Source: Pictodentalium vernedei (taxonomy: Eukaryota > Mollusca > Scaphopoda > Dentaliida > Dentaliidae). Taken from it: a stretch of 64,000 nt of DNA. The stretch covers positions 165,683,453 through 165,747,452 of the forward strand of contig CM062290.1 of NCBI GenBank assembly GCA_031216915.1, written 5' to 3'. The notes under the pieces are model-generated. The model ran no database searches. It was not told the DNA's origin and saw only the letters and a program-made list of their open reading frames with translations. This document shows positions 17,225 through 28,643 of this stretch, piece by piece. The first letter of the stretch is position 1, and each line of letters opens with the position of its first letter. Both the position numbers and the translations under genes were made by a program.

Positions 17225-17634
17225 ATTAGGCCCACAAAGTAGATCTTCTGTTTCTTAGGCCATTTTTTATAAAATTGCATGTGGGCGGGTGTTTTTTTAT
17301 TTTTTTTTTTATAATTATTTCTTTGCCATCAAAAGTTTGTGTTCTTGGTTTGTTTTATGTTTTAGGCCTCATAATCTACTGAATGGCATGGGTGGTGGTG
17401 GTGTATTTCGTCCCTTGAGTGCAAGAAGGCTTTGCAATGCTAATGCATTGCAAAGCCTTGTTGTACTCAAGGGACAAATTTATCAATTTTATTAACTCGA
17501 GTAAAATATCAGACATAAACCATTTAATTTTTACTTTTTTAAGTTTGCATTGGTTATAAAAAGAGAGCATGCAGCAACCAAAAGGACCATGTGAGAGGGC
17601 CTGAGAAACAGATTTTTAATTTTTTTAGGCCTTA
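17225..17634. mobile_element. Hairpin MITE, C family copy 1
   Basis: Left end TTAGGCCCACAAAGTAGATC then TTCTGTTTCTTAGGCC; right end GGCCTGAGAAACAG ... TTTTTTAGGCCTTA, an imperfect terminal inverted repeat of about 40 bp. The central hairpin is CTTGAGTGCAAGAAGGCTTT / AAAGCCTTGTTGTACTCAAG. No coding. Copies at 25443, 28227 and 38852. Confidence 0.7.
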
Positions 17635-18612
17635 TCAAACATGCTTATGAAAAAGTTAAAAAGATATCAAGGACAAGTCAAATGAACTTTTATATTATAT
17701 TTTATGGACATGTAATAAACAAACTTGCAAATAATATTTTGTGTGGTTCTCTTTTTTTGGTGCCTGTGTTCTGACTGTCATTCTGTACTTGGTACCCGAC
17801 ACAAGGATTGCAAAACATTAGTATTGTATACCATTATTCAGAGAAACAGCAGATATTTTTGTCTACAGTGCAGTCTATGGTGTTTATTGCACATAATTCA
17901 CCTGCTAATTACATACCAGGACGTGATCGGAATATTGTCTTAACATTTATTGGCAAGCTCTCTACAAGTAAATAATTTAGGTGAAGCCTACAAAAATTAC
18001 ATAAACTAGCAGTGAGTATGAAGAAATTGCACTGGTCATAATGTCAGACACAAGAGTATTGGTATCTTTCAAACATGCAAATTGTCAATATCCCTGGCCA
18101 TGACAGACTGCTTTATTAGCATGTTAGAAAAGACAAATGAAAAATCGATCACATATTTTTTTTTGGAAGTTGTACAAGAAATTTGTTAAGTTACCTGCAG
18201 CCTCTTAAGTAGCAAACTGCTATAGCTGAAAAAAGGTTATAGCAATTCTGATTAAATGTGCAGCACATTTTCATAGAAAAAATCTATTGCATGCACAGGT
18301 TGGTTTAATACTTGGCTACTGGAAGCTGGAATTGTGTCCATACCCTTGTTTGCTAAACCCACTGGAACTTGTGGACTTGAGTTGTAAATTTGAACCCCAA
18401 GGACCACAAAGTATGATACCCATTAAGCATGGAACAGCAGATTTGCATGTTGATACTTTGAGCAAGTACCAATGGTCTTGCAGGGGTCAAAATTTCAAAT
18501 ATTTCCAGGTATCCCATGTGTTACCATGTTCATGAAACTAGAACAGAAATGAATATCCGGTTAACAACCAGTTGCAAACATAACCGGTTGCAAAGAGTGG
18601 CTAACCAGATAA
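17635..18612. other. No gene seen
   Basis: AT-rich unique-looking sequence. Short open frames only, none with splice context or domain that I recognise. Confidence 0.4.
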
Positions 18613-18623
18613 CTGCACAATTG

Positions 18624-19031
18624 CTATTTATTATTATTTATTTATTTATTGGGGTTTAAGGTCATATTCTAATGCACAATGGCTAATCATGACCATGACA
18701 GTTTCATGCGTGGAGGAAGCCGGAGTTCACACAGAACCACCGAGCAACGACGAGCAGCTGCCAGCTCCCCAACAGCGTAACTCCGCACTGCAGCACAGGC
18801 AGGGTTAGATTGGTTGAAGACATGTGTACCATCGACATGCAGTACGCCTTAGAACACAGCGTCATCGTGCCCCCATGTGGACAATTGGGGTTAAGTGCCT
18901 TGCCCAAGGACACAACATGGGAGTCCGAATTGATCGCTCAGACGGTCAGCAATCCAAGGACTAACCTGGCTCGATGTTGCTTAACTTTGGTGATCTGACA
19001 AGAACCGGTTACTGCAACGCCACCGTGCCCC
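18624..19031 (-). mobile_element. SINE with 5S rRNA-like head, tail type b
   Basis: Perfect 11-bp duplication CTGCACAATTG at 18613-18623 and 19032-19042. The minus-strand 5' part (about 18920-19020) resembles animal 5S rRNA: GTCAGATCACCAAAGTTAAG, then GCAACATCGAGCCAGGTTAG, then CCTTGGATTGCTGACCG, which is the internal-promoter half of 5S. The body (TGTCCTTGGGCAAGGCACTT) and type-b tail are the same as in the tRNA-headed copies. Confidence 0.82.
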
Positions 19032-19042
19032 CTGCACAATTG

Positions 19043-20170
19043 TTGATTTTTGCAATGGTACGGACATAGTCACGTTTGTGCTTGCAGATAATCTGTCAGT
19101 GCTCCAAAAATGCTCATATTTCTCTTCTATAAAACAATGATGGACCTGGACGCTAGTCGGTAAAACATCAAAGGCTTGAAAACTTGCGTGGTCTGTTTAT
19201 CATCTGTGGAACACGTGTTGGGCTTTTTTCCACCTCCCAAAAAGTACAGTAAGAACTTGCAAACTTTCATCTCGTCTGCCGCCAAATTGTGCCCTTCCAT
19301 GAGATGAAAGTTTGCAAGTACTTCTTGTTCTTAGAATTACCAAGTGGAAAATATATCCCGCCGTGATTTGGTTGGACTTCAGTGAATCCACCCTCCATGC
19401 ACTGTCGCTACTCTGGCACAAACTGTCCCAGATGCAATATGTGTGTGTTTTCATTGTTAGTATAATAATATTTATTATCTGTAACGATTTTTAGTTTTCC
19501 GGCTACAAAATCATAAGCTGATTAACTGATGCCCTTATTAATTGACCCATACCATAATTGCTCAATGACTGGCACCACAATACCCTGGAAACTAATCTCA
19601 GATGTACAGGAGAAATAACAGCCCAAGTAGATTACTCCCATAGTTACCTCACTTATGTAAATAGGTGGGAACTCCCCAATGACGAGATCAAGGTTTGTCT
19701 GTGGCTTGTTTTAAAATGTTTTATTTTACTTTGATCCAGCATCTTTTTTCCTACCTAAAAGAGTACAGGTACGTTTCAAGTTTGCACATCGCTTTCTTTT
19801 GTTAACAAGGTTAAATTTCTGAATGTCAATATATTCTGACCTGAATAAAATTGTCACTGAGCCTCTCTGATGATTTTATTCAGGGCTGAGTAGTTTGCAA
19901 ACACATTTTTGGATTTCGTGTTTCATAAGGGTTCTGATCCAAAGCATTTACCACATGCACGAACCCACTAACCCGATGATGTCTCTCTGTGATAAACCCC
20001 AATGAAGTCTGCTATTAAATTTAGCAGATATCCTGACAATATCCGGTTAGAGCTTCTGGTTATCTGGTTGAGAAAAATGGTGAACCATTTCAGCACTACA
20101 CGAAACCGATACAAGCTAATCACATGTGCTGTAGAATAAACTGATCCTCCTGTAAAGCATGAATTGCTGA
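19043..20170. other. No gene seen; one fold-back hairpin
   Basis: Contains an inverted repeat at about 19253-19320 (AACTTGCAAACTTTCATCTC and its complement, loop about 30 bp). Otherwise AT-rich sequence without recognised features. Confidence 0.45.
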
Positions 20171-21028
20171 TTAATCCTTTACCTAACAAATTGGCCGGAT
20201 CTACCTGTGTAATTTACAAATGGAGCTTTGCATTTTTAAAATATTTTCTATAAACCATATCATGTGACCCCCTCATTGGAATGATGTTGTCAAACTCTTT
20301 TGGATGAGGGGATGACATGATGTGGTTTTGTTGAAATTTCATTAAAAATGTTAACAAGAGGCCTCACAGGGCCTGAAGTACTCACCTTGAACAGAACCTG
20401 ATATAAACCAAGACCATGAATGCATCTACATTAAGCAATCAATCTCAATAGGATCCATTGTCAATCCTTGAGCCCCTCAGAAGTGTCTAAAATATTCCAA
20501 GCATCATGCCTTTTCTTCAGTTAATCATAATGTACAAAGTGGAGCTCCCCTATGGAGCCCCTTGATATACAACCTATGTGGATTAATCTTATTTACACAC
20601 CTCTAGATGGTACTTAATAAACATGGCTCCATATAAAATTAACTTGGACTTATGTTTCTATTTTTAGCACACATGGAGTCCCACGATAGCTAGAGGTAAT
20701 TTTTTCTCTTAAATCAAATATCTGTTTCCCACTTATGCTGCATATCAAATTTTGTTAAAATCGGACTAAGAGTTCCGAGTAGTGAACTAGAGATGTTGTA
20801 TATCAAATATGAAAGGATTCTGACTGGTGGATCTGAAGAAGAAGATTTTTAAAGAAATTTCCTTATATAGCACGAAGTTAAAATTTGGGCTACCATAGGG
20901 AGCCTAAATATCAACCCTGGCTCTCGATTTGAACAAACTTGAATCTGATCCCTCCTTCGTCAAGGTGAGCTAAAAAAAAAGAATAATTAAAACAACAATT
21001 TTTTATATTGTGTGCATTGGATAAAGTG
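20171..21028. mobile_element. TTAA MITE, A family copy 2, split by an H-type insertion
   Basis: Left end TTAATCCTTTACCTAAC (20171 on), core hairpin 20247-20335, then a foreign block 20353-20976. After it the A-family right side resumes (AATAATTAAAACAACAATTT, GCATTGGATAAAG). The right TTAA has decayed. Confidence 0.65.
20353..20976 (+). mobile_element. H element copy 2 (AACAAGAGGCC ... GGTGAGCTAAAA)
   Basis: Starts AACAAGAGGCCTCACAGGGC and ends CAAGGTGAGCTAAAA, the same ends as the large element at 32.1-36.4 kb. The interior has partial units of its minisatellite (GGATCTGAAGAAGAAGATTT near 20840). Short, non-coding. Confidence 0.7.
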
Positions 21029-21093
21029 GTAGAAACATCCTGTTGATATCAACAAGTCTGTTAACCTGTCAAAAACTAATTCATGGATGCTCT

Positions 21094-21322
21094 TTAACTC
21101 TTTGAAAACCTAGCGAACGTTTTTCCGGCCAGGAACATGACACGTCATAACGTCATTAAATAGGATGGCTGTTCAGTAAATGTGTGGGGTAGACCAATGA
21201 ATATTTTCAACGTGCAGCCTCGAGGCTGCACGTTGAAAATATTCATTGGTCTACCCCAAATAATGAATATGGACTCTTCTAATTGCTGCCATTGAACTGG
21301 CATGGAAGATACAAAGGGTTAA
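21094..21322. mobile_element. TTAA MITE, B family copy 2, with perfect 72-bp palindrome
   Basis: TTAA at 21094-21097 and 21319-21322. The left end is CTCTTTGAAAAC and the right end ACAAAGGG. Positions 21186-21257 form an exact 72-nt palindrome, GGGGTAGACCAATGAA to its complement, with centre CTCGAG. Confidence 0.88.
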
Positions 21323-21952
21323 TAATTTATATATTTGCATATACATGTCTCTTTGGTAAATTATTCAATAGTTTAGCAAACTGAATGTAGTAACTTTCCA
21401 GTTGTACATGGTCACAACATTCAGATTTCTAAACTATCACATAAAAGTTTTAACACTGTGGAGATCTGCCATTAATTAATCCAGAAGTCAACTAATCGTT
21501 GGAAACACCCATAATCGACTACAATTTCAAAGTTCATGGTTATCCTTTACTGATGAATGATTAGTTATCACTCTCCTATCCATTGTCCTTGTCAGAAGTG
21601 TCAGACGCTGTAGCATATCAAAATACACTGTTATTGATATGAGAAAGAAATATAAACACTCGATATCAGGTCTGGCATTCTAGAAAGTATGGGAGTCCAA
21701 ATAACTGCCGCAAGCACTTTGCCAAGGAGTGAAATTGCCTTCTTAAATCCCAAAGAAGCTATTATTAGACTCTTGGCCCAGGCTCAGGTTTGAGCCTGAG
21801 ATGGTCAGGAGTCTGAATGTTTCTCAGAGCAGAAGGCACGCAGCATGCCTGCATGCCTAAAGAATGTCTGGTCAAAGGAACTAATGACCAAAAATATTGT
21901 TTTCTATATAGTTGTTGTTTCTAGAGGACATAGTGTATGATTAAAGTCCACT
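21323..21952. other. No gene seen
   Basis: AT-rich, no recognised feature apart from a small inverted repeat near 21775-21800 (CAGGCTCAGGTTTGAGCCTG). Confidence 0.4.
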
Positions 21953-22147
21953 TTAACCCTTCCCCCAACGAAACAGCCACAACCGCCCACATAATATGCA
22001 AATTCAGCAGCTGAAAAAATACTATTTTTCAAAACATTTCAACAAAAACATATCATGTGATATGGTATTGTTGAAATTTTATGAAAATTTTTTAAAAATA
22101 TTTAAAACAATAAATTTTGATATTGTCAGCATTGGGTAAAGGGTTAA
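21953..22147. mobile_element. TTAA MITE, A family copy 3, hairpin core deleted
   Basis: TTAA at both ends (21953-21956, 22144-22147). The left arm ATATCATGTGA joins directly to TATGGT of the right arm, so the entire hairpin centre is missing; TGA is shared at the junction. Confidence 0.8.
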
Positions 22148-23072
22148 TTGATTATTCTTTTTTAAAAGTCGATCATGAAATTTCATAATTGTGCCAGCCC
22201 TATTGGTATCCCAAAGCAAATTTCAATGATGTTGCGTTACTAAATTATCAGTCTCTTTGACCCCTGGTGGAACCAACTCAGCTTGTGTGTACCAGGTTTA
22301 GACATTTCATCAATCGTTCATCTCCCATCATGATTTGTGGATAACTGTCTCTTTAGGAAGTTACAAGAAGCAATTTTGTGTAAATAGTGTAAATAGTGTT
22401 TCGAAAATTGTAATCAGTAAGGAAAATAAAACTGTAAAGCTAAACTCAGAATTTGGATTGCCATATGCGATGCTGTATTGATTAAATCTGTTCCCTGCAA
22501 GAGATAAGCGAATGAAACAATCATTCCTTCAATTTTCACAGGCCCATTTTGTTCAGTCAAATAAACATATTTCATTTATCTCAAAGAGAAGGGAGATAAT
22601 TATATCATTTTTTGTCTATCATTGTCATTACAATAAAAGAAACAATATTCAGTACTTGTGAGAGGATACTGAAAATAGATACCAATCCACATGTTCATTG
22701 TTTTTGTGACTGCACTTTGAAACCATGAAACCCACAAAAATGCTATCAAAAATATTGATAATTTGATAAGGAACAAGTAAATGATGAAAATTGCAAAAGA
22801 TAATTTCAAGAAGACAATAATAAATATAATTGGAAATGCACCATGCCCCATCATGACATTCAAGTGACAGTGTTATTATAAATGTTAATGATGAATTCAT
22901 AAATTGACCCGCAAATGATGTCAAGCTCTCAGTATTTAAACAACACACTTTTTCATCAGGGTCGTAGCTTGTGAGGTTAAGCCATTAATGCATAGAATCA
23001 ATGATACTGGATATCATCCCTCCAACCACAATGTGAATAATTTTTTAAATCACACCCAATTCACATACTCTT
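22148..23072. other. No gene seen
   Basis: AT-rich, with many short frames on both strands. No domain or splice structure recognised. Confidence 0.4.
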
Positions 23073-23161
23073 TATTCTTTACCTTACATAATGACCATAA
23101 ATGGCCAGCACTATTCACAAAAACTACTATTCACATTTTATTTTTTTTTTCTGTTTTTATC

Positions 23162-23400
23162 TTAACCCTTTGAATGCTGATGGTATCTTCCATGCCTGTT
23201 CTGTGTCATCACTTGGAAGATTCTATATCTGTTACTTGGGGGAAGACCAATCAATATTTTCAATGTGCAGCCTTGGGCTACACATTGAAAATCTTAATTG
23301 GTCTACCACACAAATTCACCGAGCAACTATCCACTTGATGAATTCGGATCATATTATGATCCTGGATCGGAAAAGCAGTCTTTTGGGTTCAAAACGTTAA
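23162..23400. mobile_element. TTAA MITE, B family copy 3
   Basis: TTAA at 23162-23165 and 23397-23400. Left end CCCTTTGAATGCTG; hairpin AATATTTTCAATGTGCAGCC / GGGCTACACATTGAAAAT. It sits inside a G-family MITE. Confidence 0.8.
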
Positions 23401-23478
23401 AAACATAGCTTATGATGCCTCAGTGGAAATGAGCTCCGCAGGCTCATTCCAATGAGGGGTCAAAAGCTATGTTTTTGA

Positions 23479-24504
23479 CAGGGTTCCCACTGACAGAAAA
23501 TCAAATCCAAGCACTATTTATGCACTTTTCAAGGATTCTGACCAGGATTTTCAAGTACTATTATATTTTGCATATTAACTAACTACACCATTTAAACAAT
23601 TCAAAGAATTTCAGTCTCGCAAACCCGATTACCAGATACAATATTTCTGCTAAAACAGCTCGTTAACCCTTTAACTAATGAACCGCCTGCAACCGTCCGC
23701 GTATTTATGCAAACTGAGCAGTTGAACAAAATATTTTTTTCCAAATATGTCGACAAAACCATATCATGTGACCCCTCATTGGAACGAGCTCATCAAGCTC
23801 GTTCCAATGATGGGACACATGGTATGATTTTGTTGAATTTCTTTAGAAAATTAAAAAAAAATAGTAATTAAAATAAGAAATTTTGATATCGTCTGCATTG
23901 AGTAACGGGTTAATGATTCCACGTTCTGGTTCACTGCAAGAGACACAAAGTCCACTGACATAACATTTGTATTCTCTTCAGTATTGTACTTCTTTTATTG
24001 AAGTGTCCAAATAACATGCAATTTTATTTTAAAGATTTTAGTGTTCTACACTTTCCCAGTTGGTTTAAATTTACCATACTTTTTAACCAGTCATGGCAAT
24101 GATAAAAGCTTCTTGAGAGGAACAACGCAAAAAAGCTTTGCATTTTTGTTTTGCTACTGATAAATCAGATATCTAACCTAGGTTCAAACCTCAATGTTTA
24201 ATCTCTTTTTAAAAAGCTAAGAACGTGCTCCAACAATCTGTGACATTACACACAAACTTATAAAGTTACATCATGGTATTTATGGATATCCCAGCTCTCT
24301 GGTTGCAGAGATATCAAAGAGATGTGGATCCACTATCGACTTTTGTGAATTCAAGTACTTTTCATGGGAGGGGATTGAAAAGCAAATACTTTTCACAGGA
24401 GGTGATTGAAAATCAAGTACTTTTCATGGATAGAAAAAAACATTTAAATATTTGTCAAGGACATGGTTTAAATTCAAGGACTTTTCATTCGAATGAGAAC
24501 CCTG
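23479..24504. mobile_element. CAGGGTTC-ended element (X family), copy 1
   Basis: Starts CAGGGTTCCCACTGACAG and ends GAATGAGAACCCTG. The interior repeats TTTTCAAGGA / AGTACTTTTCA words. Flanks TTTGA (left) and TTGGA (right) suggest a 5-bp duplication with one change. Carries an A MITE. A second copy at 61230 has perfect flanks. Confidence 0.65.
23663..23913. mobile_element. TTAA MITE, A family copy 4
   Basis: TTAA at 23663-23666 and 23910-23913. The hairpin ACCATATCATGTGACCCCTC ... TTGGAACGAGCTCATCAAGC is slightly diverged on the right arm. Confidence 0.85.
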
Positions 24505-24591
24505 TTGGAGACCAAAACAAATGAAATTTTTTAGTTATTCAAGAAGATTTTGTTGCAGGTGTCATCTTCTAGTTTTATCAGGTAAAGAGTA

Positions 24592-25442
24592 GCATAATTT
24601 TGTTGGAAGAAATAGATATTTTCAAATCCCCATTAACACCATTCATATTTCAGTGTACTGGTATCATTCACATGATTTTTCCACCCCCCAAAATTTGATC
24701 AGGCTACGGCCCTGCTTCGAATGCAGTGGCATGTACTTGCAAAACTGCAGATGTGGTGAAGATTGTACATGAATCTAGATATACCTGCAAACAGTCAGCA
24801 GAATAAAATGATTGCAATAAATATCTGATAAAACTACAAGGACAAAATTCCTACAACAGAAAAATAGAAATGAGTAAAACAAAAGCTAAATAAAACTTGA
24901 TAGCATAAAAATATTATGTAAGCTGTAGCAAAGAAGCAGAAATAATAAAACCCTTCAAACTGCAAACCTCTCAGAAATACACATTATAGTTGGAAATTAT
25001 AGTTATGCTGTATGCATGCCCCATAGCAGTTATCTACTCTAAATTCTGTACAGGAAAGGAAGTCCTGCATACTGAGCTCACTTATATACCCAAATTAGGA
25101 AATTCTGAAAATTCTCTTGAATTGTTGGGCAGGGATGGGCTGGGTCGATCAATTAGCAATGTTATGATATGCCAATCTTTTTTAGTTGATTCAGCTGGCC
25201 AGACTATGATTAATGCTGAAGACCTAAATACAGTGAAACGGAATAAAAACTTAGTAGATGGTCTATTAGTTGATTGCTTCAAAATCATAGTCCTTTTATA
25301 AGAACAGCAGAAAAATAAACAACACAGTTGAATCAAATAAGAGTGAGCAAAAAGTGAGCCAATAAAAACCTAAACTTTTGAGGTGCTAATTCTTATTCCT
25401 TGTTGATCTGAATAACTCAGAGCAGAAGCAAAAATCAAGCAG
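24592..25442. other. No gene seen
   Basis: AT-rich. A 103-codon plus-strand frame at 24990 has a low-complexity, chance-like composition. Confidence 0.35.
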
Positions 25443-25852
25443 TTTAGGCCTAAAAAAATAAAAAATCTGTTTCTCAGGCCCTCCCGCATGGTCCTTTTGG
25501 CTGCCGCATGCTCTCTTTTCATAACCAATTTAAACTTAAAAAAAATTAAAATTAAATGGTTTATGTCTGATATTTTACCCAAGTTAAAAAAATTGATGAA
25601 TTTGTCCCTTGAGTGCAAGAAGGCTTTGCAATGCTTTAGCATTGCAAAGCCTTCTTGCACTCAAGGGATGAAATACACCACCACCCATGCTATTCTGTAG
25701 ATTATGAAGCCTAAAACATAAATCAAGAACATGAACTTTTGATGGCAAAGAAGTAATTACTGAAATAAAAAATAAAATAAAAAACCGCTCGCCCGCTTGC
25801 AATTTCACAAATAATGGCCTGAGAAACAGAAGATATACTTTGTGTGGCCTTA
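25443..25852. mobile_element. Hairpin MITE, C family copy 2 (inverted)
   Basis: Same family as 17225-17634 in the opposite orientation: starts TTTAGGCCTAAAAAAATA, hairpin CTTGAGTGCAAGAAGGCTTT near 25611, ends CCTGAGAAACAGAAGATATA ... TGTGGCCTTA. Confidence 0.75.
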
Positions 25853-26324
25853 TAAACAATACCAAAACTGAATTCCAAGTATCTGGGCAGTGAGAACTTA
25901 GTGACAATTGAGGCGGTAAAGCCTTCAACAGAAACCACTGTAGAACTAAACATTGAGACAGTGTTTACGAGATACAACTTGGTTTCCAATCTTATTTAGT
26001 GTTAAATGTGTTACTTTAGTCTTATGAATGTAGTGCAAACCATCTTAATGGGAGTGGGGTGTAAGATACCATTCATATTCACTTACACTTCATTTTTTTT
26101 TACTTTCACTAACTTGACAAACTATTAGGTTACACAGTTATCAGATACTGTGTTTACCTTGATGTTTGGGAACTGATCATGACATCCTTTGCATAATACT
26201 TGAACAGGAATTAGGGAATAATTCACTTTTCAGCACAACAATTTGCATTTCTTTGATTACTGCCACTCTTTGCAGGCCGTAAATGAAAAATATCACAAGG
26301 TGAGCAGAATGTCCAGATATATCA
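25853..26324. other. No gene seen
   Basis: AT-rich, nothing recognised. Confidence 0.35.
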
Positions 26325-27048
26325 TTAACCCTTAGAACCCTCGTGTCCTAGAATAGTATTGCCTTTGTGTACACTTACACAGGGAAGGATCAGGACTATT
26401 TAAAATACGCTCTAGCCTCGGAGCCTATTTTTTCAATTCATGCGCCAGATTTCAATTTACGGAGTCACACTGCTGTTTGTAACACACACTGCAAGTATGT
26501 AATAGCTCTCATCATTTTCATTTAGTACACTATAGCAAACATTAATCTTCACTGTGGTTTCTGATCAAGTCTTGGCTGCCTATTTAGGCAGCCAAGACTT
26601 GATCAGAAACCACAGTGAAGATTAATGCTTGGTAATTAAGACTTGAAGTATTAATTTAAGCACTCTACAACAATGATAAATGATAATCATATATATAATA
26701 TTTGTAAGAGTGTCTCTCTCGATTATCCATCGAAAGAATATCAAAATATGATCTGAGGAGTTACGTGCCAACTGAGAGGCCTATTTCTGAGATTTAAGAG
26801 CCAGGTCCTGATGTTTCAGAACCAAATGCACACTGGCGCATGCCCAGGTCGGTCCCTGCTTACAGTGTAATGAGTCAGTCCAATATCAATATACGGGGAG
26901 GATAAAATAACTGGAGTCTGCAGCCATCTGACTGCAGACATTATTTTATCATCAATGCCCTGTGTATGGATCTCTAATAATAAGACAAAAATGGGATGAA
27001 ACTATGCCTTGGACCAAAAAAATCGGTCTTGAGAGTTCAAAGGGTTAA
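26325..27048. mobile_element. TTAA-flanked element, D type, with perfect 41-bp-stem hairpin
   Basis: TTAA at 26325-26328 and 27045-27048; ends CCCTTAGAACCC and AGAGTTCAAAGGG. It contains a hairpin at 26540-26627 with two exactly complementary 41-nt arms and a 6-nt TATTTA loop, and a second hairpin around 26907-26952 (ATAAAATAACTGGAGTCTGC and complement). Confidence 0.75.
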
Positions 27049-27303
27049 TATTTGATGACATAGAAAATACAAAGAATTGGCCAGATGTGTGCATAATTTA
27101 CAAATAAAGAAGTTGAAAAAAAAGTTATTTTGCAATAATTGCAACAAACCCATATCATGTGACCTTTCCTTGGAACGTGCTCATCTAACTCATTCCATTG
27201 AGTGGTCACATGATATAGTTACGCTAAAATCTTTGAAAAAATTTGAAAGAACAACAATTAAAATAATAAACTTTGAGATCATGTGCATTGGGTAAAGGGT
27301 TAA
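27045..27303. mobile_element. TTAA MITE, A family copy 5
   Basis: The right end GCATTGGGTAAAGGG-TTAA (27300-27303) and hairpin (27150-27215) are typical. The left end is diverged and appears to share the TTAA of the preceding D element, so the two lie head to tail. Confidence 0.65.
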
Positions 27304-28226
27304 TGTGAAAATCCTGAAGGGTAGGTTTTTCAACCATCAATTATTTACAACTTTCAAGAGAATGTACAAAAAGTACTACCAAACTTTCAGTTTACCGACT
27401 GCTAATTCAAAGACGGTGGTTCATGCACAGGAAGGCTGCTTTTGATTTTTACACATAGTCTAAGAAATTGTGAATGTGCGCTGGAAATGATTTTAACAAA
27501 AACTTTTAAAAATTTCATTACAGTTGTTAAACATTGCTGTAATTGTGTGAGCTCTGCAGAAACAATTTTGTTGACTTCTTAGCAGAGAAAACAGTCGATT
27601 GATCGTGCATCATGGTGGCATAGTAATGCATTAATTAAATTTGATTTTGAAAATATTTTAACACTTTACAAACATAGCAGCCATTTATGGTCAGTGTTCT
27701 TTGATCTTCAACAAATTGTATAAAAAATGGTATTAGAACAGAATATTGTATGCTGTTGATTAAAAATAAAGCCTCAATCAATCAAAAAAATTACTATCAC
27801 ATCTGTTGCTTTGTTGATGAGAATTTCTGTACAGGTCCCTGTCATAATTTTTCAAATATATCTCCCCACCCCATTCAAAACCAAGGCATACCACATAACT
27901 ACATATAGGTGTCAAATTCAATATGTTTTTCAATCCATTGATTGTTCATTGCAGCCAATTACTTGATCAACTAGACATTGATGGCATGGCCTCACAGATT
28001 TTATGATATTTATTTGAGTGTTTAAACAATGCTAAATGCACATGCAAGAAGTTGTATGACATGTAAACATCGTTCAGAACTTTTCAGTAATGTCAAGATG
28101 TTTCATACAATCTGGAGAGAAAGAATCAAGGAATTTCAAGGACTTTTCTGAAGAATTTTCAAGCACTTTCCAAGACCTCCACCAACAATTCATTCAAACA
28201 CCTCTGATGGTTGCAAACACGCCATT
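27304..28226. other. No gene seen
   Basis: AT-rich. Near 28120-28180 there are AAGGACTTTTC-type words resembling the X elements, possibly a fragment of one. Confidence 0.35.
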
Positions 28227-28643
28227 TTGGCCACAAAAAGTAGATCTTCTGTTTCTCAGGCCATTTTTCTGTAAAACTGCATGTGGGTGGGCAGTTTTTT
28301 ATTTTACTTTTTTACATTTGTAATTATTTCTCTGCCATCAAAAGTTAAGGTTCTTTATTTTTTTTTTTAATGTTTTAGCCTCATAATCTACAGAATAGCA
28401 TGAGAGGTAGTGTATTTCGTCCCTTGAGTGCAAGAAGGCTTTGCAATGCTAAAAGCATTGCAAAGCCTTGTAGCGCACAAGGGACAAATTTATCAATTTT
28501 ATTAACTTACGTAAAATATCAGGCATAAACCATTTAATTTTAATTTTTTTCACTTTGCTCTGGTTATAAAAAAGAGAGTTATGTGGCAGCCAGAAGAACC
28601 ATCCAGGAGAGTCTGAGAAACAGATTTTTAACTTTTTTAGGCC
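28227..28643. mobile_element. Hairpin MITE, C family copy 3
   Basis: Left end GGCCACAAAAAGTAGATCTT; hairpin CTTGAGTGCAAGAAGGCTTT / AAAGCCTTGTAGCGCACAAG near 28423-28490; right end GTCTGAGAAACAG ... TTTTTTAGGCC. Confidence 0.7.

Larger units (their letters stand above)
23073..24591. mobile_element. TTAA-type MITE, G family copy, carrying three nested insertions
   Basis: The left side (CTTTACCTTACATAATGACC, then GGCCAGCACTATTCACAAAA), hairpin (23401-23477) and right side (TTTTTTAGTTATTCAAGAAG ... CAGGTAAAGAGT) match the G copies at 29.5-30.0 kb. It is interrupted by a B MITE (23162-23400) and by a hAT-like element (23479-24504) that itself carries an A MITE (23663-23913). Outer ends are decayed. 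Confidence 0.7.
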
